From contig CANGTL010000011.1 in the NCBI GenBank assembly GCA_947456815.1, positions 1-64,000 of the forward strand: a stretch of DNA of 64,000 bases. The letters are read 5' to 3'. This DNA is from Flavobacteriaceae bacterium. GTDB lineage: Bacteria; Bacteroidota; Bacteroidia; Flavobacteriales; Flavobacteriaceae. The position numbers and the translations under genes are program-made. Positions 26,401 to 35,268 of this stretch are shown one piece after another (position 1 is the first letter of the stretch; each line of letters starts with the position of its first letter). The notes beneath the pieces are model-generated. The model saw only the letters and a program-made list of their open reading frames with translations. It searched no databases and had not been told where the DNA came from.

Positions 26401-29400
26401 TTGAAAGTTGACGTAATTAACAAAGGCGTAACTAAAGTAGCAATACCTGAACTACCTATAATAATAGGTACAGTTGCGCCATTATTGATATTGTACAATA
26501 CAACGCTATTTGGTGTTCCTGTGAAAGTTACTGTAGCGCTGCTTCCAGAGCAAACAGTTCCAGAAGATGATACAGTGGCTGTTGGCAAAGGATTAACAAT
26601 CAATGTACTTGATGCACTTACGCTAACGCAACTAGTGCTAGTTTCTGTAACTACAACACTATAAGTACCTGCAATGCTTGTAGTGAAACTAGGTACACTT
26701 CCTGGATCTGTAACACCTGCTGGCACAGTCCAGACATAAGAATAATTACCAGATGGGTTAGGAATCGCCGTAACAGTTGAAATGTCTCCTAAACAAACTG
26801 AAGGACTAGTAACCGTTACTGTAGGAGTAGGATTGATTATCACATTTCCAGAAGCACTAGCACTAACACACGTTGTTGTAATGTTGGTAATCACTACGCT
26901 ATAAGTCCCTGCGATTGAAGTTGAAAAAGTAGATACATTTCCCGGATTGGTAGCTCCTGCGGGAACTATCCATACGTACGAATAATCAGAGGCCGAGCCA
27001 CTTCCTGGCGTGGCGGTTATGGTCGCATCGTTACCCGAGCATACGGACGCATCATTTACAGTAACGGTAGGAACCGGGCTAGAAACAATTATTCCTGAAG
27101 CACTGATACTTTGACAAGTAGTAAGGATATCTGTAATTACAACACTATAAGTTCCCAATACTGATGTAGAAAATGTAGCAACATCTCCAGGAGGCGTTGC
27201 GCCGTCTGGCACGGTCCATGAATACGAATAAGTTCCAGGTATTCCAGGTGTAGCGATGATTGTTGCATCAACTCCAGGACAAACGGATGGATTATTAACT
27301 GAAACAGTAGGTAGTGGATTTAAAGTAACTGAACCAGCAGTCGTGCTAACGCAATTTGTTACCAAATCGGTTACCACAACACTATACGTTCCCGGCACAG
27401 TAGTATCGAATGAGTTTACATCCCCTGGATCTGCAACACCAATTGGCACTGTCCACACATAAGAATATGTTCCTGGTAATCCTGGTGTGGCAGTTATTGT
27501 CGCAGTGCCACTTGCACAAATTGAAGAACTAGCTACAACTACCGTTGGTGTCGGATTAATCACGACCGTTACAGAAGCACTTGAACTTGGACAGTTGGTT
27601 ACACTATCTGCCATTATAACACTATAATCACCCGCTACAGAAGTATCAAATGAGGCGACATTTCCAGGATTGGTTGCTCCTGAAGGAACGGTCCATGTAT
27701 AAGTATATGCTCCTGGAATTCCAGGTGTAGCGGTAACCGTTGCATCTGTTCCAGAACAAACAGGCAAACTTACTACCGAAACGGTTGGTAAAGGATTAAT
27801 TACAACTTCGATAGAAGCACTTGTACTGCTGCAATTAGTAGTAGTATCTGTAATCACAGCGCTGTAAGTCCCAGTAATTGAAGTAGTAAAACTTGGGACA
27901 TTCCCTGGATCAGAAGCTCCAGCAGGAACTGTCCATACAAATGTATTGTTACCCGGAGTACCAGGGGTAGCAGTCACCGTCGCAGCTGTTCCTGTACATA
28001 CAGGCGGCGAACTTATGATCAATGTTGGTAATGGACTTATTGTTAATGTCCCTGAAGCACTAATGCTAATACAATTAGTCACTGTGTCTGTTATTGTTAC
28101 ACTATATGTTCCCGCAATTGTTGCTGTAAAAGTTGCAACATTTCCAGGTGCAGTTGCGCCCGCCGGAACTGTCCATGTAAAATTATAATTATCTGCACTT
28201 CCCGGCGTTGCTGTTACTGTAGCAGAATCTCCTGGACAAATTATTGGGTTTACAATCGAAACGGTAACTATCGGTAATGGATTGATTACGACAACAACTG
28301 AAGCGCTTGCACTAGGACAATTTGTAGTTAGATTGGTCATTACGACATTATAGGTACCAGCAATTGCAGTTGAAAAACTAGCGACATTTCCAGGATTTGT
28401 AGCTCCCCCAGGAACTGTCCATGCAAAACTATAATTGCCTGCCACACCCGGCGTCGCTGTCACTGTCGCATTAAGACCCGAACAAACCGGTGGACTCGCA
28501 ACGGTTACTGTAGGCAGTGGATTTATGACAACAGTAGTTGAAGCGCTGGCACTTTGACAAGTTGTAACCGTATTTGTCATTATTACACTATAAGGCCCCG
28601 CGATCGAAGTTGTAAAAGTTGCTACATTACCAGGATTTGCGGCTCCTCCTGGAACTGTCCAAACATAAGAATATGTTCCCGGTAACCCCGGCGTTGCTGT
28701 AACAGTAGCACTTGTCCCTGTACATACAGGAGGTGCGCTTACAGAAACTGTTGGCAGTGGACTAATAATTAAAGTCCCTGATGAACTTGCGCTTACACAT
28801 GTCGTTAATGTATTGGTGATAATAACACTATATGTGCCGGCAATTGTTGTATTAAAGTTAGGAATATTTCCAGGAGGAGTTACCCCAACTGGAACCGTCC
28901 AAGCATAACTGTAAGTTCCCGCTACTCCAGGAACAGCAGATATGGCAGCAGTTTGCCCTGGACAAATTGGTGAATTTACAACCGTTACACTCACAGTTGG
29001 AGGTGGGTTTATTATTACGTCAACAGGCACGCTAGTACTTGGGCAAGTAGTCGTCAAGTTTGTCATTATAACACTATATGTGCCGGGAATTGTCGTTGAA
29101 AACGTAGCTACATTTCCAGGATTCGTAGCACCTGCAGGAACTGTCCACGCGTAGCTATAATTTCCAGGAGCTCCTGGTGTCGCGGTAACAGTCGCGTTAG
29201 AACCCGCACAAACTGGTGCACTTACAACCGTAACTGTTGGCAATGCCACGACTGTAAAACTAACCGAACCAGTCGCCGCAGTAGTACAGCTGGGTATTCC
29301 TGCCGACGACACACTTATCAAAGTGTATGTTGTATTCAAAGTAAGAAATGCTGTACTTAAAGCAAAAGTCCCTGCAGCATTTAAAGTTACATTCTGATTC

Positions 29401-30578
29401 GGACCACTGCCTGTTGAATAAGTTACAGTAGCATTAGGCGTTCCTGTAAAATCCACTACTCCATTTCGACCAAAACAAACATTTGTATTTGTAGTACTTA
29501 TTGAAGCAGTCGGTAACGGTAAAATAATAATAGTAACTGTGGAAGTTACGTTTGGACATGGAGTCGTTGATACTGTATAGGTAAAAGTATAAGGACTACC
29601 TGCTAAAGTCAAAGTGGAAACATTTACGGTCCCAAGGTTACCACCGTTAGTTGTTAATGGACCACTCCAAGTTCCTGTTGCATCTGGTGTTCCAGAAAGT
29701 TCGTCAAATAAATTAAACGCAGGAAAAGTAGACAATTCATTTACACATATTCTTTTTACCCCACTCGTTCCTGCATCTGCCGGCTCTACCAATTGGACTT
29801 GCACCACTAAACGCGCAGCGCTTTCACAAGGCAAATCAACTGTGGTCGCGAAATAACTTTGGCCGTCTACCAAAGGCGTAGTAACATCAAGCGGAATAAC
29901 CGATGAAATCGTCGCATACCAATTATTATTACCGTTAGCCACAACATCATTTAGTGTGGGAGGATCTGCGGGGTCATTACAAAAAAATTGAATCGAATCT
30001 CCAGTCGGAACAGGCACTAATCCAACATTCGCCTGAACAGCTCGTCTTGAAGTTTCACAACCGGTAAAAGGATTTGTTTGACTGCAATAGTAAAACCCAT
30101 TATCAATTAACACCGCTGTAGGCAACAAAGGCGTGCCGCCGGAAGGAGTAAGATACCACTGCACGTTATTCCCGACTGCTTGTAATTGAGAAACTGTTGC
30201 CGATGATTGTAAATCAACGCATGGCCCTTGAAAACTTTGTGCATCAGGCTTACCATAAATAGTAACTGTCACACTTTGTCTAGCGCCACAGGTCCCAGAG
30301 TTATCATCAGCAAAATATGTTGTTCCGGTAACCAATCCAATAGAATTCAACAACGGAGTGGTTGATGTAGCAGTTGCATACCAAACAATTCCGCCACCGT
30401 TATCTGTAGCTGCAAGATTAGCAATCGTTGGTGAAGCAGGGAAAAATTGAATATCACAAAATGTCTGTGGACTAACAACAGTCGGACATTGACCATAAGT
30501 AAAGGTCGTAATTCCAAAAAACACAAAAAACAAAAAAGTGCGAACGATTTTTTTTCTACTAAGAGTATTAATTCTCAT
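23406..30578 (-). CDS. Giant repeat surface adhesin with T9SS type B (gliding-motility C-terminal) sorting domain
   Basis: Cell-surface protein of about 2390 residues. The start at 30578 (MRINTLSRKKIVRTFLFF) gives a signal peptide ending TYGQ; in-frame starts at 30584 and a TTG at 30611 are possible. Order: three Ig-like modules (about residues 30-275), one AGTSG module, 11 repeats of about 80 aa (about 447-1331, core WTVPAGATNPGNVATF and GTYSVxxT, two Cys each), six repeats of 70-80 aa (about 1421-1894, core GGSPQxGGTW), three repeats of about 100 aa, one Ig-like module, then the CHU_C domain (about 2290-2390; IPDGFSPNGDTVNDEF and a YLSR end). Probably a SprB-like adhesin; ligand unknown. 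Confidence 0.92.
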   Translation of the reverse strand: MRINTLSRKKIVRTFLFFVFFGITTFTYGQCPTVVSPQTFCDIQFFPASPTIANLAATDNGGGIVWYATATSTTPLLNSIGLVTGTTYFADDNSGTCGARQSVTVTIYGKPDAQSFQGPCVDLQSSATVSQLQAVGNNVQWYLTPSGGTPLLPTAVLIDNGFYYCSQTNPFTGCETSRRAVQANVGLVPVPTGDSIQFFCNDPADPPTLNDVVANGNNNWYATISSVIPLDVTTPLVDGQSYFATTVDLPCESAARLVVQVQLVEPADAGTSGVKRICVNELSTFPAFNLFDELSGTPDATGTWSGPLTTNGGNLGTVNVSTLTLAGSPYTFTYTVSTTPCPNVTSTVTIIILPLPTASISTTNTNVCFGRNGVVDFTGTPNATVTYSTGSGPNQNVTLNAAGTFALSTAFLTLNTTYTLISVSSAGIPSCTTAATGSVSFTVVALPTVTVVSAPVCAGSNATVTATPGAPGNYSYAWTVPAGATNPGNVATFSTTIPGTYSVIMTNLTTTCPSTSVPVDVIINPPPTVSVTVVNSPICPGQTAAISAVPGVAGTYSYAWTVPVGVTPPGNIPNFNTTIAGTYSVIITNTLTTCVSASSSGTLIISPLPTVSVSAPPVCTGTSATVTATPGLPGTYSYVWTVPGGAANPGNVATFTTSIAGPYSVIMTNTVTTCQSASASTTVVINPLPTVTVASPPVCSGLNATVTATPGVAGNYSFAWTVPGGATNPGNVASFSTAIAGTYNVVMTNLTTNCPSASASVVVVINPLPIVTVSIVNPIICPGDSATVTATPGSADNYNFTWTVPAGATAPGNVATFTATIAGTYSVTITDTVTNCISISASGTLTISPLPTLIISSPPVCTGTAATVTATPGTPGNNTFVWTVPAGASDPGNVPSFTTSITGTYSAVITDTTTNCSSTSASIEVVINPLPTVSVVSLPVCSGTDATVTATPGIPGAYTYTWTVPSGATNPGNVASFDTSVAGDYSVIMADSVTNCPSSSASVTVVINPTPTVVVASSSICASGTATITATPGLPGTYSYVWTVPIGVADPGDVNSFDTTVPGTYSVVVTDLVTNCVSTTAGSVTLNPLPTVSVNNPSVCPGVDATIIATPGIPGTYSYSWTVPDGATPPGDVATFSTSVLGTYSVVITDILTTCQSISASGIIVSSPVPTVTVNDASVCSGNDATITATPGSGSASDYSYVWIVPAGATNPGNVSTFSTSIAGTYSVVITNITTTCVSASASGNVIINPTPTVTVTSPSVCLGDISTVTAIPNPSGNYSYVWTVPAGVTDPGSVPSFTTSIAGTYSVVVTETSTSCVSVSASSTLIVNPLPTATVSSSGTVCSGSSATVTFTGTPNSVVLYNINNGATVPIIIGSSGIATLVTPLLITSTFNLVSVTLSNPPSCTRLLSGSTTLNVVQPPVAGINATITLCSNGGVQDLFALLGGSPQSGGTWSPLLASGTGIFDPTIDTAGNYIYTVAGTPPCVNDTSLVSVTIIPAANAGTDGNANLCSNIDPVDLITLLGGSPQPGGTWSPILPSGSGLFNPSSDLAGVYTYTVNGNAPCGNDTATVTISITPSPNAGTSGSATLCVNSPAQDLFLSLGGSPQVGGTWSPALASGTGFFDPAIDTQGVYTYTFSGNQPCDDDTATVTVIVNPLPDAGEDSNVAICSNIAPIDLITYFAGTPQAGGTWTPTLASGTGLFDPAVDAPGVYTYSVGAPFCTPDIALLTVTIVPGPEAGTSGSVTFCTTNAPSDLFLNLGGSPQTGGIWTPTLASGTGIFNPSVDAAGVYTYTLSGNQSCDNDTAIVTVTVDPVPNAGTFVGNQDVCTLQGTFDLFSLLSGYQTGGLWTDVTNQTVTSTIDISALTPNSYSYTYTVSNSCLPADSETIQFTVLSNPIFDSSNIAVSSPNCSGDNVVVSFSNMIDGDYILNYNLTLANILLNQNANVTILGGVGTLSIDAAVIPVVGTTRITFLNITNANTTCATAINPNVSADFIVKPNSNLDSVNLIAEGVCFGEDAFIQISGATGLVDGDYQFVYDIPNGTPSTGTTDVVTLSGGQGEFTIPNSVFSNAGSYTLTINSIVSLSGGCNNLNENAQVTFDVYAIPDLSNAIISAEPACINFSNDVTFTNELNQTLIDGSYIITYELSGASTATNIDTVTINNNNGVFTIPASDLNLAGNVTITITKIESVIGGCSTLNVGIDPITFEVLELETVVLLPKGNEFCISDNPTISNLSSNVSGTEAVIWYNASTGGTAYADTDLLVDTTTYYGAYVSASGCESSTRLAVTVDLTKCEDILIPDGFSPNGDTVNDEFVIKDIEIAYPRFTLEIYNRYGNILYKGNINTPNWNGTTTVGGVKLGSNVVPVGVYFYILEFNDGARNPKQGRLYLSR
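24896..26318 (-). repeat. Six tandem coding repeats (GGSPQ-GGTW type) in the adhesin
   Basis: Six consecutive segments of about 230 nt each encode a domain with a leading AGT, a Cys, DLF or DLIT, LGGSPQxGGTWSP, LASGTGxFDP, VYTYT and a second Cys. The last copy (GYQTGGLWTD) is the most diverged. Boundaries are approximate. Confidence 0.85.
26584..29242 (-). repeat. Eleven tandem coding repeats (about 80 aa each) in the adhesin
   Basis: Eleven consecutive segments of about 240 nt encode near-identical domains: start TVTV, then PVCxG, ATVTATPG, YSYxWTVPAGAT, PGNVATFxT, AGTYSVxxTN, TTC and NPLP. Third codon positions differ widely between copies, so the protein sequence is conserved more than the DNA. 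Boundaries are approximate. Confidence 0.9.
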
Positions 30579-31010
30579 AAGCATAACAAATTGACCAATT
30601 AAGAAATTCAAAAAGACTATTTAATAGCACTTTTATAATAAAATCTAATATCTTTAAATCATAACTACCCAACAAACTAGAGGCAATCATCCAAAAAACT
30701 ATAGTCTAAATTACAGTACTATATTAATTCATTTTATCTTTTCAATTTTTTGCTTTTTTTTATATTATGAACAAAATCATTAACAATATGTTAATAAAGT
30801 AAAAATAAAATTTATAGCGTAAGTATTTGATTTTTAATTTATTGACATAAATATTGAAATGTTGTCAACACAAAACAGAACCTGCAGAAGTAACAGAATA
30901 ATAGAATTATTTCATTGGCAGGTCCAAAAAAAAACTCTAAAAACAAGTTCTAGAGTTTGAATAATGTAATATATTTTGAATTTACTCCTAAGAAATAAGT
31001 TACTGAAAGA
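30579..31010. other. AT-rich leader region of the giant adhesin operon
   Basis: About 430 nt without a gene, very AT-rich. It holds a minus-strand terminator (30930-30958) for the upstream gene and presumably the adhesin promoter. The only -7-like sequence noted is a TAGATTTT (minus, about 30641-30648), which is not exact. The long leader is unusual beside the short leaders elsewhere in the window. Confidence 0.5.
30926..30958 (-). terminator. Intrinsic terminator of the mnmA-protease-NMO transcript
   Basis: On the minus strand AAACTCTA pairs with TAGAGTTT (30951-30958 with 30932-30939) and runs into a stretch of T. It lies about 50 nt beyond the stop of the small secreted-protein gene. Confidence 0.75.
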
Positions 31011-31436
31011 CTATCGCTCTCCTTTCTCTGGGTAATTTACAATATTATAAACCACAATAAATTTTTGATGATTTATATACAATTGCTTTCTGTTATTCTG
31101 ATTTTTCCTAGTGATGATTGACAAGGTAAAAGGGACACCATCATCATCTTTGCAAGTAAAAGGATAAATCAAATCCGTTGCATTTTCCTCTTTATCTTCG
31201 TAACTTAAAATATCATATAATTGAATCTCCTGGGAATAAATAACAAATCGGTTTTTAGTCGTATCTAATGAAATAATCAGCGAAGTATCCTTCATGTCAG
31301 ACCATTTGCCCCATTCTCCTTTTTCATCTTTTTCCATCACACTAAATCCAGTAGATAGAAATTTATAGGTCTGACTTTGCACCTGCATTGATGCAAGGAA
31401 AAACAGAGCCGCAATAAAGCCGTACTTTAGTCTCAT
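31011..31436 (-). CDS. Small secreted protein of unknown function
   Basis: Not recognised. The start at 31436 gives MRLKYGFIAALFFLASMQVQSQ, a good Sec signal; the frame is open further upstream to 31514 but that part overlaps the preceding gene and has no signal. The mature part (about 119 aa) is mixed polar with YKFLSTGFSVMEKDEKGEW and IYSQEIQLYDILSYEDKEEN, suggesting a small beta-sandwich or barrel. Last gene of a minus-strand run, 19 nt after the nitronate monooxygenase-like gene, and followed by a terminator. Confidence 0.7.
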   Translation of the reverse strand: MRLKYGFIAALFFLASMQVQSQTYKFLSTGFSVMEKDEKGEWGKWSDMKDTSLIISLDTTKNRFVIYSQEIQLYDILSYEDKEENATDLIYPFTCKDDDGVPFTLSIITRKNQNNRKQLYINHQKFIVVYNIVNYPEKGER

Positions 31437-31455
31437 ATAATTAATCTTTATTTTT

Positions 31456-32400
31456 CTAAAAATGCAATAATTTGACGGCATCCTTTGCCTTTTCAAATTC
31501 CATAATGACATCATCTATTATTTGACGAACTGGTTTGACTTCATCTATCAGTCCCGCAATTTGTCCAATTTCCAATTCACCTTCAACCAAATCACCTTCG
31601 AACATTCCTTTTTTTGCCCTAGCTCTACCTAAAAAATCTTTTAGTTCCTCTTTTGTGGGACAATTAGCATACAAACTTTGCAAATCATTATAAAATTTGT
31701 TCTTGATAAGTCTCACTGGAGCAAGTTCTTTCAATGTCAATTGAGTATCACCTTCTTCCACATTAATAATGGTATTCTTGAAATTTTCATGAGATGAAGA
31801 CTCGACCGAAGCTGCAAAACGGCTTCCCATTTGTACGCCATCCGCTCCCAAAACAATGGCCGCAAGCATACCATTACCTGTAGCTATTCCGCCAGCAGCA
31901 ATCAGTGGTATTGTGATATTTCTCTTTACCATCGGAATCAATGTCATTGTAGTTGTCTCTTCACGACCGTTATGACCTCCAGCTTCAAAACCTTCTGCTA
32001 CAACCGCGTCTACTCCGGCTTCTTGCGCCTTTAATGCAAATTTTGAACTACTCACCACATGCACGACTGTAATTCCATTATCTTTCAGTAACGTGGTCCA
32101 AGTCTTAGGGTTTCCGGCTGACGTAAATACAATCTTGACCTCTTCTTCAATGATTATGGCAATAATTTCCTCAATATTGGGGTATAACATTGGGACGTTT
32201 ACACCAAAAGGTTTGTCTGTTGCTTTCTTACATTTTTGAATATGCTCTCGCAGCACGTCGGGATACATCGAACCTGCGCCAATCAGCCCTAGGCCACCAG
32301 CATTACTAACCGCGCTTGCAAGTTTGTAGCCACTATTCCAAATCATTCCGCCTTGAATAATCGGATATTGAATATTGAAAAGCTGCGTTACTCTATTCAT
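31456..32400 (-). CDS. Nitronate monooxygenase / FabK-like flavoprotein
   Basis: FMN-dependent TIM-barrel enzyme of the 2-nitropropane dioxygenase family, which includes nitronate monooxygenases and enoyl-ACP reductase II. Motifs: YPIIQGGMIW and GGLGLIGAGSM at the N-terminus, AEGFEAGGHNGREETTT containing the conserved His, IAAGGIATGNGM, and the phosphate-binding GADGVQMGSRFAAS. The 314-residue length is typical. Its ATG overlaps the stop codon of the upstream protease gene by one base (TAATG on the minus strand), implying translational coupling. Which activity applies cannot be settled from sequence. Confidence 0.85.
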   Translation of the reverse strand: MNRVTQLFNIQYPIIQGGMIWNSGYKLASAVSNAGGLGLIGAGSMYPDVLREHIQKCKKATDKPFGVNVPMLYPNIEEIIAIIIEEEVKIVFTSAGNPKTWTTLLKDNGITVVHVVSSSKFALKAQEAGVDAVVAEGFEAGGHNGREETTTMTLIPMVKRNITIPLIAAGGIATGNGMLAAIVLGADGVQMGSRFAASVESSSHENFKNTIINVEEGDTQLTLKELAPVRLIKNKFYNDLQSLYANCPTKEELKDFLGRARAKKGMFEGDLVEGELEIGQIAGLIDEVKPVRQIIDDVIMEFEKAKDAVKLLHF

Positions 32401-34019
32401 TATTTCTTCCCAATTTTTCCAGATTGTGTAATTGCCCCGTTTGTGATTTTATATAAATAAACCCCTGATTTAAGACTACTAATATCAACTCTTGTATTTT
32501 CATTTGATAATTTCTCCGAAAGAACAATTTGCCCAATTGGATTCCAAATCATAAGCGTTGAACTTTGCAGATTGCTTGTCGTTGAAATAGAAATGAAATC
32601 ACTAGCAGGATTCGGATAAAACAAAAATTTATCTTGGGATTGGTTATTTATTGCTAACAAAGCGTTATTCAAAGCCAAATCAAAATCTGGAATTCCGTAG
32701 CCAAGTTCACTTGTCGGATTGTTGTAAATACTTGCAGACTCTTTCACCAACTGGATAATTTCAGTGTTGGTTTTATTCGGAAGCGCTTGCCACAAACAAG
32801 CGACCATCCCAGCAGTGATAGGCCCTGAAAACGAAGTCCCGCTAGCTGTTGTTATATTACCAGTAGTAGAGGAAAGCACTGATTGTTGTCCTTGTGCAAC
32901 TACATCTGGCTTTACTCGTCCGTCAAAAGATGGTCCTTGTGAACTGAAGCTAGCGTAATTTCCAGCAGCATTAACTGCACCTATTGCCAAAGCATTTATT
33001 GCATCTGCCGGCGCTGAAATATAAAACCAAGGATCATTCCCTGAATTTCCAGCAGAATTCACACAAACCATTCCACGACTAAAAGCAATGTCTAATCCTT
33101 TTGAAATAAAGGTCGACGTTCCATTCATATCTTCGTACGTAAAATTATAAGCAGGATTATCAAATTCTGTGTATCCCAAAGATGTTGTAATAATATCCAC
33201 TCCCAATCGATCCGCTTCTTCAGCAGCTTCTACCCATAATGACAGTTCTAAAGGCCATTCGTTAGTCCCGTCTTCGGTTATAAATAAATAATAAGAGGCG
33301 TCTGGTGCCGTACCAACCAACTGATTATCCTTGAAGCCACCCATTGTAGACAAAACCAACGTTCCGTGTGAAATTCCAGTGTAAAAGTTTGGATTGCGAT
33401 TGACATAGTCATATCCTCCTAAAATCTGATTGTTGTCTCGCAATCTAGAAAAAGTGTTTGCAGTATTAACGCCTGGAAATCCGCCATCCATAACTGCAAT
33501 TATTTTGCCTGCACCAGTGTAATTTTGTTGATGAAGCAAATGTCCATTAAGCATTTGAATTTGATTGGCCGAATTTCCGTAATTGAAAACAACTTCAGTT
33601 TCAAAAGTTTTATTGACTTTTTTGATTTTTTTAGGTACAACTGCAGTTCTATTAGGATTATTCAACGTACGATTTGCAAAATCAACACGCTCTACAAAAC
33701 TCAAGGTTGTTAGTGCGCGGATCGTTTCTTCAGCTCCTTGAACATGCAAAGCATTAAACCACTTTGACTTTGCCAACACAACTATTCCATTTGTAGCCAT
33801 AATTTGATCAATATACGACTGAAAAATCGGCACATCTTTTATATCTAATGGAATATTTTGAGCTATTCTTCTATCTAAAGAACGTTGCGACAATTCCGTT
33901 ATCGGGTTGTCAAAAAACGTTTGCGCATTTGGTTTTGCATTGAAGTAAACCCAAGCATCTTCTTGCGAAAAAATCGAACAAGAAAACAATAAAACAAAAA
34001 TCAAAATAATTCTCTTCAT
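32400..34019 (-). CDS. Subtilisin-like S8 serine protease with T9SS type A sorting domain
   Basis: Secreted peptidase. The start at 34019 gives MKRIILIFVLLFSCSIFSQ; a start three codons earlier is possible. A propeptide covers about residues 20-140. The catalytic triad is visible as Asp178 (IIAVMDGG), His218 (GISHGTLV) and Ser396 (ASGTSFSGP), with the oxyanion Asn in NSAGNSGND. The C-terminal type A sorting domain starts near residue 465 (FLFYPNPASDF, then STLMIWNPIGQIV, VDISSLKSGVYLYKI and GKIGKK). It sits between mnmA and the nitronate monooxygenase-like gene, with short spacing on both sides. Confidence 0.92.
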   Translation of the reverse strand: MKRIILIFVLLFSCSIFSQEDAWVYFNAKPNAQTFFDNPITELSQRSLDRRIAQNIPLDIKDVPIFQSYIDQIMATNGIVVLAKSKWFNALHVQGAEETIRALTTLSFVERVDFANRTLNNPNRTAVVPKKIKKVNKTFETEVVFNYGNSANQIQMLNGHLLHQQNYTGAGKIIAVMDGGFPGVNTANTFSRLRDNNQILGGYDYVNRNPNFYTGISHGTLVLSTMGGFKDNQLVGTAPDASYYLFITEDGTNEWPLELSLWVEAAEEADRLGVDIITTSLGYTEFDNPAYNFTYEDMNGTSTFISKGLDIAFSRGMVCVNSAGNSGNDPWFYISAPADAINALAIGAVNAAGNYASFSSQGPSFDGRVKPDVVAQGQQSVLSSTTGNITTASGTSFSGPITAGMVACLWQALPNKTNTEIIQLVKESASIYNNPTSELGYGIPDFDLALNNALLAINNQSQDKFLFYPNPASDFISISTTSNLQSSTLMIWNPIGQIVLSEKLSNENTRVDISSLKSGVYLYKITNGAITQSGKIGKK

Positions 34020-34046
34020 AACTAGCACATTTTAAAGTGAGTAAAC

Positions 34047-35234
34047 TTACGAAATAACTCCAGATCCAACTAATTCATCATCAATATACCATGCAACAAA
34101 TTGTCCTGAAGTAATCGCCGATTGCGGTTCATCAAAATCAACGTACATCCCGCTTTCAAATTGGTAAAGTGTTGCATCTTGTAGCTCTTGTCTATATCTG
34201 ATACGGGCTTTCACGCGCATTGTTTCACCATTTCTTACCGTTAAATCTTCACGAATCCAATGAATTTCATCTGGTTTTATAGACAGTGCTTTTCTGAATA
34301 GCCCTGGATGATGGTGTCCTTGCCCGGTATAAATTGAATTGGTTTCTACATCTGTCGCAATCACAAATAAGGCCTCTGGCGTGCCACCAACGTTCAGTCC
34401 TTTTCGCTGACCAGTGGTAAAATAGTGAGCTCCCTGATGCTTCCCGACAACTTTGCCCATCGCAGGAGAATAATCAATAGACTTAGATTCGATTGCTAAA
34501 CGTTCTTCAATTGAATCGGTTTCAAAATGCGGCTTTCCGTAAAGTGCAAGATCCGATTCAACTTCGAAAATGAGACCCGGTTTTGGTTGTAATTTTTGTT
34601 GTAAAAAATCTGGTAGTCTAACTTTTCCTATAAAACACAAGCCTTGAGAATCTTTCTTTTCCGCTGTAACTAATTGCATTTCAGCAGCGATTGCACGCAC
34701 TTCAGGCTTGGTTAATTCGCCGATGGGAAATAGTGATTTTGACAACTGATCTTGTGACAATTGACACAGAAAATAAGACTGGTCCTTGTTAGCGTCTACA
34801 CCAGCTAATAATTGATATACTAGTTTTCCGTCTTTTTCAATTTCGCCCTTTCTGCAATAATGTCCTGTAGCTACATAATCAGCACCCAAACTCAAAGCAA
34901 TTTTCATGAATAAATCAAATTTGATCTCACGATTGCATAAAACATCTGGATTGGGCGTTCTGCCTTTTTCATATTCGTTGAACATATAATCGACAATCTT
35001 TTCTTTGTATTGTTCGCTTAAGTCAACCGTTTGGAATGGAATTCCAAGTTTTTGAGCAACGAGGAGCGCATCGTTACTATCTTCTAGCCATGGACATTCA
35101 TTTGAGATCGTTACGGAGTCGTCATGCCAATTTTTCATAAAAAGGCCAATAACTTCGTAGCCTTGCTGTTGCAAAAGATATGCTGCAACACTAGAATCTA
35201 CTCCACCGGAAAGGCCGACAACAACTCGTTTCAT
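34047..35234 (-). CDS. mnmA: tRNA-specific 2-thiouridylase MnmA
   Basis: ATP-dependent 2-thiolation of wobble uridine-34 in tRNA for Lys, Glu and Gln. PP-loop GLSGGVDSS is at residues 7-15. The two catalytic cysteines are Cys100 ([12 protein letters not shown]) and Cys200 (DSQGLCFIG). The linker has [10 protein letters not shown], and the C-terminal barrel has [14 protein letters not shown] and [14 protein letters not shown]. The 395-residue length fits. A -7 element TATTTTTG (minus, 35251-35258) overlaps the end of the upstream gene, so mnmA probably has its own promoter; the protease and flavoprotein genes follow it. Confidence 0.96.
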   Translation of the reverse strand: MKRVVVGLSGGVDSSVAAYLLQQQGYEVIGLFMKNWHDDSVTISNECPWLEDSNDALLVAQKLGIPFQTVDLSEQYKEKIVDYMFNEYEKGRTPNPDVLCNREIKFDLFMKIALSLGADYVATGHYCRKGEIEKDGKLVYQLLAGVDANKDQSYFLCQLSQDQLSKSLFPIGELTKPEVRAIAAEMQLVTAEKKDSQGLCFIGKVRLPDFLQQKLQPKPGLIFEVESDLALYGKPHFETDSIEERLAIESKSIDYSPAMGKVVGKHQGAHYFTTGQRKGLNVGGTPEALFVIATDVETNSIYTGQGHHHPGLFRKALSIKPDEIHWIREDLTVRNGETMRVKARIRYRQELQDATLYQFESGMYVDFDEPQSAITSGQFVAWYIDDELVGSGVIS

Positions 35235-35250
35235 TCTGCAAAATTTGGAG

Positions 35251-35258
35251 CAAAAATA
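35251..35258 (-). promoter_or_regulatory. -7 promoter element for mnmA
   Basis: TATTTTTG on the minus strand matches TAnnTTTG, 16 nt upstream of the mnmA ATG, within the gap after the MORN-repeat gene. Confidence 0.5.
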
Positions 35259-35268
35259 CGATAAAATT

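Noticed and set aside
26584..29242. Regularly spaced repeats that could suggest a CRISPR array
   Set aside because: The unit is about 240 nt, coding in frame, with no short direct repeats or unique spacers; it is a protein domain array.
23869..29856. Many plus-strand open frames opposite the giant adhesin
   Set aside because: They are antisense shadows created by the repeated, stop-poor coding sequence; their repetitive peptides simply mirror the adhesin repeats.
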